9,501 bases of DNA, from NCBI GenBank assembly GCA_011051925.1, contig DRKE01000181.1:1-9501 (forward strand), given 5' to 3'. Origin of the DNA: Deltaproteobacteria bacterium. GTDB taxonomy: Bacteria > Myxococcota_A > UBA9160 > UBA4427. Below, in pieces: positions 1 to 7,271 of the stretch (the first letter of the stretch is position 1; each line of letters opens with the position of its first letter). The notes beneath the pieces are model-generated. The model was not told the DNA's origin. It searched no databases and was given only the letters and a program-made list of their open reading frames with translations. Position numbers and translations under genes: made by a program.

Positions 1-2034
1 GTCGGCATCGGCACGCCGGGCAGGTTGGCCGGGCGGGATCCGGCCAGCAGAGGAAGCCGGGCGCGGCGCCCCGGATCGCAAGCCGGAGGTGGCGGTGCGG
101 CGCTCCGTGCCGGGCGGGTCGGAGAGGCGGGGAACGGGGTATTGATCGAGGCGTGCGTAGAGGGCGATCTGGGTGAGAGGGCCGGCGATGCCGTCCGCCA
201 CCAGGCCCTGTTCGCGTTGGAAGTCCCTGACCGCGGTCGCCGTTTCGCGATCGAACGCGCCGGTGGGGCGGCCCTCGAAGAAGCGGAGCCGGGCCAGGGC
301 GCGCTGGAGCCAGAGGACGCCAGGACCGTCTTCGCCCTTCTTCAACAATTCGGGCACCGGCTCGAAGCGTTCCCAGACGAGCATTCCGGTCTCGAGCCAA
401 TGCGCGGCAAGTTCGCGAATCGGCACGCTGACGATCCGATCGCGAACGAGTCCAGCGATGCGGGCGCGGTCGCCCTCGAAGCCCGTGATCGCGACCCAAC
501 GCGCCCGGGTGTCGCCCCCCTCCTCTGTCGACGCATCCGCGGGGCCGCGCGAGCCGGACCCGTTCGGATCGGGTGAGAGCGGGAGGAGAACCGGATGGTC
601 GAGGCGTCGCAGGAGTTCGATCGAGCCGCCATCGAAGCTCGTCGCCGAGAGGCCCCGGGCTTCGAATGCCGACTGGAGATCGGCCGCATCCCGCGGTGGA
701 GACGCACTTCCGCTTCCCGGCCGCAGCGGGCGGCCATGGCGCTCGAGAACCGCTGCTTCGCTCTCGCGCAGCGCGCGACGCGGATCGAGACCGGCGAGGA
801 TCTGCGAAAGCAGCCCCGGAGCGAGGGCGGCGACCTCCGTTCGGACAAGGGGTTCGCGGTCGAGCGAGGCCGCGGCGGCGAGAATGCTGCTCGGCTGCAC
901 TCCCTGGACCGCAGGATCGCCTCGCGATGGGGTCGCCTCCCCGGTCCCGGTTCCCGAAACAAAGCCGCGCGGCCGCGCCAGGCGCGCCGCATTCGCCGCG
1001 TCTGGCGCATTCGCAGCGACGGCGGGGAGTTCCCCGATCGCGGAGCCGGCCGGCTCGGCGATCGAGGCGGAGGAAGGACGGGCATCGACACCGAAGGCGC
1101 GGGCCAGGCCATGACGACCGACCTGCAGGCCGGCCACGAGGGCGAGCCCGGCGACCGCGACGCTCCCGGCGACGAACATCCAGGGGCGCAGAAAGGAGTT
1201 GAAGACCTTCTCCCGGGCATGACGGCGCCGCGCGTCCGGAATCTCGCGGGCTGCAGCGCGAACCTGCGCGGGACGGATGAGAGCAGAGCGCGCCGCATAG
1301 CCGCCGAGCAACGCGCGATCGCACAACTGGTTGACGAGTCTCGGCACGCCCCCGGTCCTTCGATGGATCTCGCGCAGTGCCCCTTCCGAAAAGAGTTCCC
1401 GGGGCTCTCCGGCGGCGACGGCGATCCGATGGCGAACGTAGGCGCGGGTTTCCTGGGGACGCAGGGGCTCGAGCTGCCAGCGGACGCTGATCCGCTGGCG
1501 GAGCTGCCGCAGCCCCCGACTGTCGAGCTTGCGGTCGAGCTCGGGCTGGCCGAGGAGCAGGATCTGGATCAGCTTCTCGCGGCTCGTCTCGAGATTCGAG
1601 AGGAGTCGGACCTGTTCCAGGGTGTTCTCGGACAGGTTCTGGGCCTCGTCGATGATCAGGAGCACGCGACGGCCCGCGGCCTTCTGCTCGAGCAGGAAGC
1701 GATTCAGCTGGGTCATGAGGCTGCGTCGGGTGAGGCCTTCGGCCGGGAGTTCGAACTCGGCACAGATCGATTGCAGGAGTTCGAGGGCGGTGCGACTCGG
1801 ATTGAAGAGAAAGGCGAGCTCGGTATCCCCGTCCAGCCGCTCGAGCAGCGTCCGGCAGAGCGTCGTCTTCCCGGTCCCGACCTCGCCCGTCACGGAGATG
1901 AACCCCTCCCCCTGCTCGATGCCGTAGAGCAGATGAGCGAGGGCCTCCCGGTGTGGGCCGGCGAGGTAGAGGAATCTCGGGTCGGGGCTCAGCGCGAACG
2001 GTTTTTCACGCAGGCCGTAAAACGCGGTATACAT
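1..2034 (-). CDS. ExeA/GspA-like AAA+ ATPase with peptidoglycan-binding domain (3' end cut by the window edge)
   Basis: The frame is open from the ATG at 2034 to base 1, giving 678 codons with no stop, so the C-terminus lies outside the window. The N-terminus (MYTAFYGLREKPFALSPDP) is the family's hallmark opening. A Walker A motif GEVGTGKT is at residues 50-57 and Walker B VLLIIDE at about 124-130, followed by AQNLS. The AAA domain ends near residue 270 and one membrane helix spans about 284-303. After a low-complexity stretch, about 450-550 resembles the C39-peptidase-like region of ExeA proteins. Residues about 565-630 form a PG_binding_1 domain (WLQRALARLRFF ... DFQREQGL). In the known ExeAB system the ATPase sits at the inner membrane, binds peptidoglycan and helps assemble the type II secretin; related proteins serve pilus systems. 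No GspB partner is visible here. No clear Shine-Dalgarno site precedes the ATG. The family call is firm; the secretion role is inferred. Confidence 0.9.
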   Translation of the reverse strand, partial: MYTAFYGLREKPFALSPDPRFLYLAGPHREALAHLLYGIEQGEGFISVTGEVGTGKTTLCRTLLERLDGDTELAFLFNPSRTALELLQSICAEFELPAEGLTRRSLMTQLNRFLLEQKAAGRRVLLIIDEAQNLSENTLEQVRLLSNLETSREKLIQILLLGQPELDRKLDSRGLRQLRQRISVRWQLEPLRPQETRAYVRHRIAVAAGEPRELFSEGALREIHRRTGGVPRLVNQLCDRALLGGYAARSALIRPAQVRAAAREIPDARRRHAREKVFNSFLRPWMFVAGSVAVAGLALVAGLQVGRHGLARAFGVDARPSSASIAEPAGSAIGELPAVAANAPDAANAARLARPRGFVSGTGTGEATPSRGDPAVQGVQPSSILAAAASLDREPLVRTEVAALAPGLLSQILAGLDPRRALRESEAAVLERHGRPLRPGSGSASPPRDAADLQSAFEARGLSATSFDGGSIELLRRLDHPVLLPLSPDPNGSGSRGPADASTEEGGDTRARWVAITGFEGDRARIAGLVRDRIVSVPIRELAAHWLETGMLVWERFEPVPELLKKGEDGPGVLWLQRALARLRFFEGRPTGAFDRETATAVRDFQREQGLVADGIAGPLTQIALYARLDQYPVPRLSDPPGTERRTATSGLRSGAPRPASSAGRIPPGQPARRADAD

Positions 2035-2055
2035 CGGGTGGCAGTCCGGGGCCGT

Positions 2056-2083
2056 AGTCTAACTGATTGAATCTGAAAGTGAA
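2056..2083 (-). promoter_or_regulatory. Possible sigma-70 promoter for the ExeA-like gene
   Basis: On the minus strand a -35-like TTCACT (2083-2078) and a -10-like TAGACT (2061-2056) are separated by 16 bp, each matching 4 of 6 consensus bases. They lie in an AT-richer island within the roughly 100-bp divergent gap between the ExeA-like gene and the pantothenate kinase gene. A start near 2049 would leave a leader of about 15 nt. I found no equally good match pointing toward the kinase. Confidence 0.3.
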
Positions 2084-2134
2084 TCCGAACAGCCGGAAAC
2101 AGCCTCGAGGCGGGGCGACCCGGGTTCCGGACGG

Positions 2135-3127
2135 ATGGGGATGGAACCAGCGATGAGCGAGGGCGCCCGAGGCGGTCCAGACCCCGATCTGGGGACGTTT
2201 GCGAGCTTCGGCGAGTTCGACGAGGCGGTCGGAGCGGCGGAGGCCGTCGGCATCGATTCGGGGGCCACGCTCGTGAAGCTCTGCGTCCGCGATCGCGCCG
2301 GCGCGCTTCATTTCGCGACCTGGCCCTCTCCTTCGCGGCGGCGCGTCCTCGCCCTGCTCGAAACCCTCGCCCCGGATCGGATCGGCGTGACCGGCTGTGG
2401 GGCCGCCGCGATCCTCGACGAACTCGGCCGCGAAGGTGCCCATCCGATCGAATTCGACGCCTGGGGACGGGGCGCGAACACGATCCTGGAACGCGCCGGC
2501 CTGCTTCCGGAGGGGGCATATCTGCTCGTCTCGATCGGAACCGGGACCTCGGCGCTGCACGTCGATGGCGACCGGGTCGAACGCGTGGGAGGAACCGCGC
2601 TGGGCGGAGGCGCGGCCCTCGGCCTCGGTCTCGCGCTGACCGGCTGTCAGAGCCACGACGAACTCGTCGCCCTCGCCGCTCGCGGAAATCGCGGTGGGGT
2701 CGATCTCCTGATCTCGGACATCTACGAAAAAGCCGAGGTGCCGATCGCATCGGAAGCGACCGCCGCCTCGTTCGGGAAGCTCGCACGATCTCTCGACCGC
2801 TCGAGTCGTGCCGCTGCGAACGGCGACAGTGGAGAAGGAATGCAGCCATCGGCACGGAACGGGGTCGACGCCCCTTCGCCCGCACGGCCCGAGGATCTTG
2901 CGGCGGCCATCATGGGACTCGTCGCCGAGAACATCGCGCTCATCTCGATCGCGAGAGCGACCGTCGCCGACGTCTCGCATATCGTCTATGGCGGGTCCAC
3001 CCTGAACGAGAACCCGACGATCGTCCAGACCGTTCGCCTCCTGACCCGGGTCATGGGCAAGGAAGCGATCGTGTTGCCGCATAGCGGCCATGCCGGAGCC
3101 CTCGGCGCCATGCTCTTGAGCACGTAG
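2135..3127 (+). CDS. coaW: Type II pantothenate kinase (fumble family)
   Basis: This kinase would phosphorylate pantothenate with ATP, the first step of coenzyme A synthesis, in the cytosol. In the 330-residue reading, the phosphate-binding start GIDSGATLVKL is at 39-49. A Glu in IEFDAWGRGA (E106) sits where the family's catalytic glutamate is expected. The second ATP-binding element IGTGTS is at 134-139, GGTALGGG at 152-159, the typical DLLISDIY at 190-197, FGK at 213-215, YGGSTLNENP at 285-294 and HSGHAGALGAML near the end. Two features are odd: about 38 residues precede the ATP-binding motif, where most bacterial relatives start almost at once, and an Ala/Ser/Pro-rich insert occupies about 219-252. 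In-frame ATGs at 2135, 2141 and 2153 compete. The 2153 start has a G-rich GGGGATGGA upstream and may be the true one. The gene stands alone on the plus strand, convergent with the AMIN gene. The family call is firm; activity is inferred. Confidence 0.9.
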   Translation: MGMEPAMSEGARGGPDPDLGTFASFGEFDEAVGAAEAVGIDSGATLVKLCVRDRAGALHFATWPSPSRRRVLALLETLAPDRIGVTGCGAAAILDELGREGAHPIEFDAWGRGANTILERAGLLPEGAYLLVSIGTGTSALHVDGDRVERVGGTALGGGAALGLGLALTGCQSHDELVALAARGNRGGVDLLISDIYEKAEVPIASEATAASFGKLARSLDRSSRAAANGDSGEGMQPSARNGVDAPSPARPEDLAAAIMGLVAENIALISIARATVADVSHIVYGGSTLNENPTIVQTVRLLTRVMGKEAIVLPHSGHAGALGAMLLST

Positions 3128-3159
3128 CCTCCGGGCATCCGACTCGCCCGCCTCCTGCG

Positions 3160-4854
3160 TCAGTCGGCGCCGGGCGGATTCGGTTCCCGCAAAGCGGGCT
3201 CCGTCGGTTCCTGCTCTTCGTCCTCGGGACGGGCGAGGTTGCGGACGGCGCGTTGGGTCCGCGCGATCGCGGCCCGCTGCACGCGGAGTTCCTCGGTCTG
3301 CGCGGCAACCTGACGTTCGAGCCGATCGCGCGCATCGACGAGCTCGTCGATGCGGCCTTCGAGCATCTCCACGCGGCGATTCATCTCGCGCATCATCTGC
3401 TGGAACTCTTCGGGAATGCCGCCACCGACGGGGGGCATGCCGCCGAGGCTCTCGTTGACCTGGTCCCGCGAAATCACTTCCATGTCGTCCATCGTCTTCT
3501 CCTCGGAATCGCCGAATGCGACGGCTTCCGACTCTTTTTCCTCATCGGGCGTCGACACGATCGTCGTGTCGCCGCCGGCCGTACCCAGGGAAGAACCCGC
3601 AGCCGCGCCGGCCTCTCCCAATGTCATCTGTCGATCTTCAGCGTCGAGCCCGCCGAAGGGATTCTCGTCGGTTCCGGCCGCTGCTCCCGTGTCGGCCGAT
3701 TCGCCTTCGCCGGAGTCGTCGACCACCTCGCCCCCGCGGAAGCGCCGGGCAACCAGCAATCCCCCGACCAGCAGGGCGATCGCGCCCGCTCCCATGAGGG
3801 CCCAGGTCATCCAACCTCCCCCCTCGTCCTTCGCCGGTTTCGTCTGGACGACCATCGACCGGGGTGCGGGCCGGGCTTTCGGCGGAGGTGTCGGTCGCGT
3901 TTCGGGAACGACCGATCCCGGCGATCCCGTGTCGGCCAGAGCAGCCGCCCCCGCCGACCCCGAATCGTCCAGCGGCGTCGAGGTCGAGGGCTCATCGCCC
4001 ATCGCGGCTTTCGCCGAGTCGGCCCCCTTCGCCATCCCGGCACTCGCCATGGTGCCGCCGGCCGCGGTCGCGTCCTTGTCCGGCGGCTCGCTCGCGGTTC
4101 GCGAAGTCGCCGTCGCGCGATCGGCGGATGCCGCCGCTGATCCGGTTCCGGAACCGGGCCGACCGCTCGCCGACGGGGTCGCTGCCGCTTTCGCACTCGC
4201 CGTCGTCTTCCCGGACGGACCGGAACCGGGCCGCTCGCTGCCGCTCTTCTGCTCGATCCGTCCGACGGCTTCGTCCGGGGATCTTCCGGTTCTCGCTTTC
4301 GCGGGCTCAGCGCGCTTCGAAGCCACCGACGACGAGATCGACCCCGATCCGGCGGCTTCCGTCCGCTTCGTCGGGACCGCCGCTGCCCTTTGCGCGGGTT
4401 TCGCGGGTGAATCCGAAAGGACATCGAGCACGATGCGAGGCGGACTCGCGAGGATCATCTCCTTCAGCCGCAACCCCTTCTTCGAGAGTCGGATCCGGGC
4501 GATCGAGCGCCTGCCCGCCGGCTCGACTTCGACCTGCTTGATCAGCGATCGGGAAGACTGGATGCGACGCGGAATGGAGGTCGCTTCGAGCGACACCACC
4601 AGCTCCGAGACGTCCGAGGACGGATTGGCTCGTTCGATCCGATATCCGGCGGCCCGATCGAGTTCGAAGACGATGCGGGTGAATTCAGCATGGCGCCCGA
4701 CCCGCACCTCCACGATCTCGGCCGCCATCGCATTCGAAGCGAGGACGAGCGCGCCCAGCAGCAGACACAGGGCCCCGACCCCGCGCCCGGCCCCCGGGCT
4801 TCGGAGGACGGGACGGATCCAGCCTCCGAAAGATTGGCTCGAATGGTTCGACAT
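3160..4854 (-). CDS. AMIN-domain bitopic envelope protein with cytoplasmic coiled coil
   Basis: The start at 4854 is chosen because AGGGAGGT lies 10 nt upstream and a signal peptide follows; the frame stays open to 5049, but that extension looks noncoding. The product has 564 residues. In order: an N-terminal signal sequence with hydrophobic core at about 26-40 and an AMAA cleavage site near 42-45; an AMIN domain at about 46-145 (EIVEVRVGRHAEFTRIVFEL, later PPRIVLDVL); an Ala/Ser/Thr/Gly/Pro linker to about 345; one membrane helix at about 348-369 followed by RRFRGG; an acidic segment; and a charged coiled coil at about 480-540. AMIN domains bind peptidoglycan or localise envelope proteins such as AmiC and PilQ. 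The predicted topology puts AMIN in the periplasm and the coiled coil in the cytoplasm, like FimV, though there is no LysM or TPR. There is no amidase or secretin domain, so it is probably a scaffold. The stop faces the kinase gene across 32 bp. Confidence 0.82.
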   Translation of the reverse strand: MSNHSSQSFGGWIRPVLRSPGAGRGVGALCLLLGALVLASNAMAAEIVEVRVGRHAEFTRIVFELDRAAGYRIERANPSSDVSELVVSLEATSIPRRIQSSRSLIKQVEVEPAGRRSIARIRLSKKGLRLKEMILASPPRIVLDVLSDSPAKPAQRAAAVPTKRTEAAGSGSISSSVASKRAEPAKARTGRSPDEAVGRIEQKSGSERPGSGPSGKTTASAKAAATPSASGRPGSGTGSAAASADRATATSRTASEPPDKDATAAGGTMASAGMAKGADSAKAAMGDEPSTSTPLDDSGSAGAAALADTGSPGSVVPETRPTPPPKARPAPRSMVVQTKPAKDEGGGWMTWALMGAGAIALLVGGLLVARRFRGGEVVDDSGEGESADTGAAAGTDENPFGGLDAEDRQMTLGEAGAAAGSSLGTAGGDTTIVSTPDEEKESEAVAFGDSEEKTMDDMEVISRDQVNESLGGMPPVGGGIPEEFQQMMREMNRRVEMLEGRIDELVDARDRLERQVAAQTEELRVQRAAIARTQRAVRNLARPEDEEQEPTEPALREPNPPGAD

Positions 4855-5199
4855 TTCGCGCGGCACCTCCCTGTGACCCTGTCCGGCCCCTCTGCCACGA
4901 TCCCTGCGAAGCCCGGTCGCGCTTCGCCGATTTCGACAACACAGGCCTGAATTGCCCGTGAAATTGCGCAAGAGTGACGTCTCCTCATCGGGCAGGGCAC
5001 GCCCGGGCTTGATCGGGAATTGCAGCAAAGTTGCCTGTCGCTGAACCAATCGGCCACCGTGGCCCGTTCACCGGACCGCACTCCCCCCATTCCCGAATCG
5101 TGGCCCGCCAGAGCGGCCGCTCCCGGGATCGACCGGCCTGGATCGCCCGACCGCCACCGCATGGGCTCCAGAGGACCGCGATCGGCCCCTCCGCAGCCC
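4855..5199 (-). other. Noncoding stretch between the BtuF-like gene and the AMIN gene
   Basis: No reading frame here looks like a protein; all are Arg/Pro/Gly-rich shadows. It should hold the end of the ArsA-like operon and the AMIN promoter. Near the operon end there is a perfect 12-bp palindrome, GAGCGGCCGCTC, at 5111-5122, and a bulged inverted repeat (CGGGATC at 5124-5130 with GATCGCCCG at 5141-5149), but no T-run, so no intrinsic terminator can be claimed. Closer to the AMIN gene is an AT-richer island with AATTGC at 4950, 4962 and 5018, and a weak sigma-54-like site at 5036-5021 on the minus strand. Confidence 0.5.
4865..4872 (-). promoter_or_regulatory. Ribosome binding site fixing the AMIN gene start
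   Basis: AGGGAGGT on the minus strand, 10 nt before the ATG at 4854. It selects this start over the upstream in-frame ATG at 5049, whose extra 65 codons read as Arg/Gly-rich noncoding sequence and would bury the signal peptide. Confidence 0.65.
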
Positions 5200-6090
5200 T
5201 CACGAAGCCGCAAGAATCTTCACAAGTACCCGGATTGCCTCAGCGATACGCGGACCGTACCACGACAACAGGGTGCCGTCGATCAAGTGGATCCGAGCGT
5301 TCCGGGCCGCCGGGCAATCGAGCCGCGCGAGACGCCTCCGATCCGCTTCGCCGAAGGCGTAGGGTTCGTCCGGCAGCAGGATCACCTCGGGGCGAGCGCG
5401 AACGATGTCGTCGAATTCAAGGATCGGATAGCGCCTGTGGGCGGCCGGGCGGTCGCCTCGGGACCCCGCCCCGGGACACCCCGGCCCCTCGCCGAAAACG
5501 TTCTGCCCGCCGCAGGTTTCGATCATGTCGTGGATATAGGTATCGCGCCCGATCGTCATCCAGGGGTCCCGCCAGATCGGGCAGAAGACGCGCGGCCCGG
5601 TGCCGGCCCCGGCCCGGCGCGCACGCGCTTCGGCCACCGCCCTCTCGGCGGGCGCCACATGACGTTCGATCGCCTGCTCCGAGGCACCGAGTTCCGCCAG
5701 CGCGCGAAGCAACCGGGTCCCCTCTTCGACCGTGCGGGGATAGGTCAGCCAGACGTCGATTCCACTCTCGGCGAGCTGCCGAACGACGCGGGCCGTGTTC
5801 TCCTCGTGATTCGCGATCACGAGATCCGGCTCGAGTTCGCGGATCGCCGCGACCTCCGCATCCTTCGTGCCGCCGACCTTCGGAAGCGACTCGAAAGCCC
5901 CTTTCGGATGGACACAGAACTCCGTCACGCCGACCAGGCGATCCCCCAGACCGAGAACGACGAGCGCTTCCGACAGACTCGGCACGAGACTGACGATCCG
6001 GCGGATCCCCTGCTTCGACCATTCCCCCCCGTGACGATGGACACGAGGATGGGCCAGCAGGGATCCATTCTTCTCGCGATGGCTCGGCAT
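5200..6090 (-). CDS. BtuF-like helical-backbone metal receptor (cobalamin-binding type), apparently cytosolic
   Basis: The product has 296 residues. The ATG at 6090 lies 17 nt after the stop of the upstream ArsA-like gene, with a purine-rich GGGAAAGG in that gap. The frame is open further upstream but overlaps the ATPase gene and reads as noncoding. The fold (COG0614, periplasmic-binding-protein-like, PF01497) shows in RIVSLVPSLSEALVVLGLGD at 31-50, VGVTEFCVHP at 53-62, then VGGTKDAE, ANHEENT, WMTIGRDTYIHDMIETCGG and LLPDEPYAFGE. Periplasmic members of this fold deliver cobalamin or ferri-siderophores to ABC importers. This one has a hydrophilic, His-rich start (H4, H14, H18, H20) and no signal peptide. 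No permease or ABC ATPase gene is in the window. The TEFC...GGTK...NHEEN pattern resembles stand-alone, signal-less members I recall from actinobacteria. The fold is firm; ligand and role are unknown. Confidence 0.85.
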   Translation of the reverse strand: MPSHREKNGSLLAHPRVHRHGGEWSKQGIRRIVSLVPSLSEALVVLGLGDRLVGVTEFCVHPKGAFESLPKVGGTKDAEVAAIRELEPDLVIANHEENTARVVRQLAESGIDVWLTYPRTVEEGTRLLRALAELGASEQAIERHVAPAERAVAEARARRAGAGTGPRVFCPIWRDPWMTIGRDTYIHDMIETCGGQNVFGEGPGCPGAGSRGDRPAAHRRYPILEFDDIVRARPEVILLPDEPYAFGEADRRRLARLDCPAARNARIHLIDGTLLSWYGPRIAEAIRVLVKILAAS

Positions 6091-6107
6091 CCTGGCCTTT
6101 CCCGCCC

Positions 6108-7271
6108 TCAGTCGTCTCCGAAGAGGATCTCGAGTATGGGCTCCCGAAAGCGGACGCCCTCGATCGGGCGACCGATCAGGGATTCGGGCAGACTGATCGA
6201 GCGCCGTCCATCGCGGACGCGGAGATGGAGGTCGGGGCCCCTGGCGAGGACTTCGATCTCCTCCTTCGTGATGCCCGGCAGATCGATCTCCATCCGCGTC
6301 CGCCCGCCACCGCGCCGGATCCGGATCGGTCGGCCCTTCGCGAAACGCGCGGCGGGGTCCTCGTCGCCGAAGAGATCGACCGCGAGGGCTTCGAGCGCCG
6401 TCGTGCCGATCACCTCCGCGGATCGCAGCGAGACCCGCCGGATGGGCACGGGGAAACTCCGATCGATGGCCTCGAGTTCTTCGCGCTCGATCTCGAGCCA
6501 ACGGCTGAAATACCCCTGGCCCACCGAATCGGGCAACACGCGGTTCACGAGCACGGCGTCGGTCGCGATTCCATGGAGCGAGAGATAGGCGAACGATCGT
6601 CGCGTTTCATCGACGATGACCCGCGTCGGGTTCACGACCAGGCGGGCGCTCGTCCTTTCGCCGTCGAGAAGGATCTGTCGCACCTCATCGATCTCCTGAT
6701 AGAGCCGCTCGAAGGCGTCGAAGAACTCCTCTCTCGGAAGCAACCGACCTGCCTCGAAGGAGCGCAGGAAGGGACGCAACAGGCGGGCGCCCTTGCGTTC
6801 GAACTCGAAGAAATGCTCCATGAAGATCCGCAACGCATCGGGGAAGCGCAGCATCCGCATGGTCGATCCCGTCGGTGCGCAATCGACGACGCAGACGTCG
6901 AAATCGCCGGTCTCTTCGACCTCGCGAACCGCACGCAGCGAGACCAGTTCCTCGATCCCCGGAAACGCGAGCAACTCCTCGGCGACGAGCGCATCGGCCT
7001 CCTCGCGAAGCAGTTCACGCAGCCAGGCCTGGATGCTCCGCCAGGCGCCGTCGAGTTCGACCTGGGCATGGATCTCCCGTGCATACACGTCCTTCGTGAT
7101 CGCGCGTGGATGGGGACCGACCGGGCGACCGAGGGCGTCGGCCAGGCTATGGGCGGGATCCGTGGACAGGACACAGACGCGGTGACCATGTCGGGCAGCC
7201 CCGAGCGCCGTCGCGAGCGCGAGGGTCGTCTTTCCGACACCGCCCTTCCCCGTGTAGAGAAGCACCCTCAT
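6108..7271 (-). CDS. ArsA/Get3-like ATPase with C-terminal HSP20-like domain (second of a pair)
   Basis: The product has 387 residues. The start is set by the signature MRVLLYTGKGGVGKTT: the deviant Walker A motif at 8-15 carries the signature Lys (K9) as well as K14. Switch I STDPAHS is at 36-42, the family PG motif (FPGIEEL) at 103-109 and switch II DCAPTGST at 130-137. About 313-385 is an HSP20/alpha-crystallin-like module of the ArsA_HSP20 type (MEIDLPGITKEEIEVL). The only cysteines are C33, C127 and C131, so the Get3 zinc CxxC and the ArsA metalloid site are missing, and there is one ATPase domain rather than ArsA's two. It resembles the Get3d-type proteins of photosynthetic lineages, which also carry an alpha-crystallin domain, more than an arsenite pump ATPase. 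Its ATG overlaps the stop of the upstream paralogue (ATGA), implying translational coupling. It likely acts in the cytosol as a dimeric ATP-switched chaperone; the client is unknown. Confidence 0.9.
   Translation of the reverse strand: MRVLLYTGKGGVGKTTLALATALGAARHGHRVCVLSTDPAHSLADALGRPVGPHPRAITKDVYAREIHAQVELDGAWRSIQAWLRELLREEADALVAEELLAFPGIEELVSLRAVREVEETGDFDVCVVDCAPTGSTMRMLRFPDALRIFMEHFFEFERKGARLLRPFLRSFEAGRLLPREEFFDAFERLYQEIDEVRQILLDGERTSARLVVNPTRVIVDETRRSFAYLSLHGIATDAVLVNRVLPDSVGQGYFSRWLEIEREELEAIDRSFPVPIRRVSLRSAEVIGTTALEALAVDLFGDEDPAARFAKGRPIRIRRGGGRTRMEIDLPGITKEEIEVLARGPDLHLRVRDGRRSISLPESLIGRPIEGVRFREPILEILFGDD

Noticed and set aside
595..2070. Long plus-strand open frame of 491 codons opposite the ExeA-like gene
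   Set aside because: It mirrors the conserved ATPase gene on the other strand and has no recognisable domain; long antisense frames are expected in GC-rich codon usage.
2006..3091. Minus-strand open frame of 361 codons opposite the pantothenate kinase gene
   Set aside because: The kinase motifs on the plus strand are unmistakable; this frame shows no domain.
3139..3167. CCGACT/AGTCGG inverted repeat between the convergent kinase and AMIN genes as a bidirectional terminator
   Set aside because: Only a 6-bp stem with a 17-nt loop and no T-run on either side; likely chance.
4855..5049. N-terminal extension of the AMIN protein from an ATG at 5049
   Set aside because: It adds 65 Arg/Gly-rich residues before the signal peptide and lacks a ribosome site, whereas the ATG at 4854 has a strong one.
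4855..5199. Cobalamin riboswitch linked to the BtuF-like gene
   Set aside because: No B12-box-like sequence was seen, and the region is downstream of that gene, not in its leader.
6091..6501. Upstream extension of the BtuF-like frame overlapping the ATPase gene
   Set aside because: The added residues are Arg/Pro-rich shadow sequence inside the HSP20-like coding region; the ATG at 6090 fits operon spacing.
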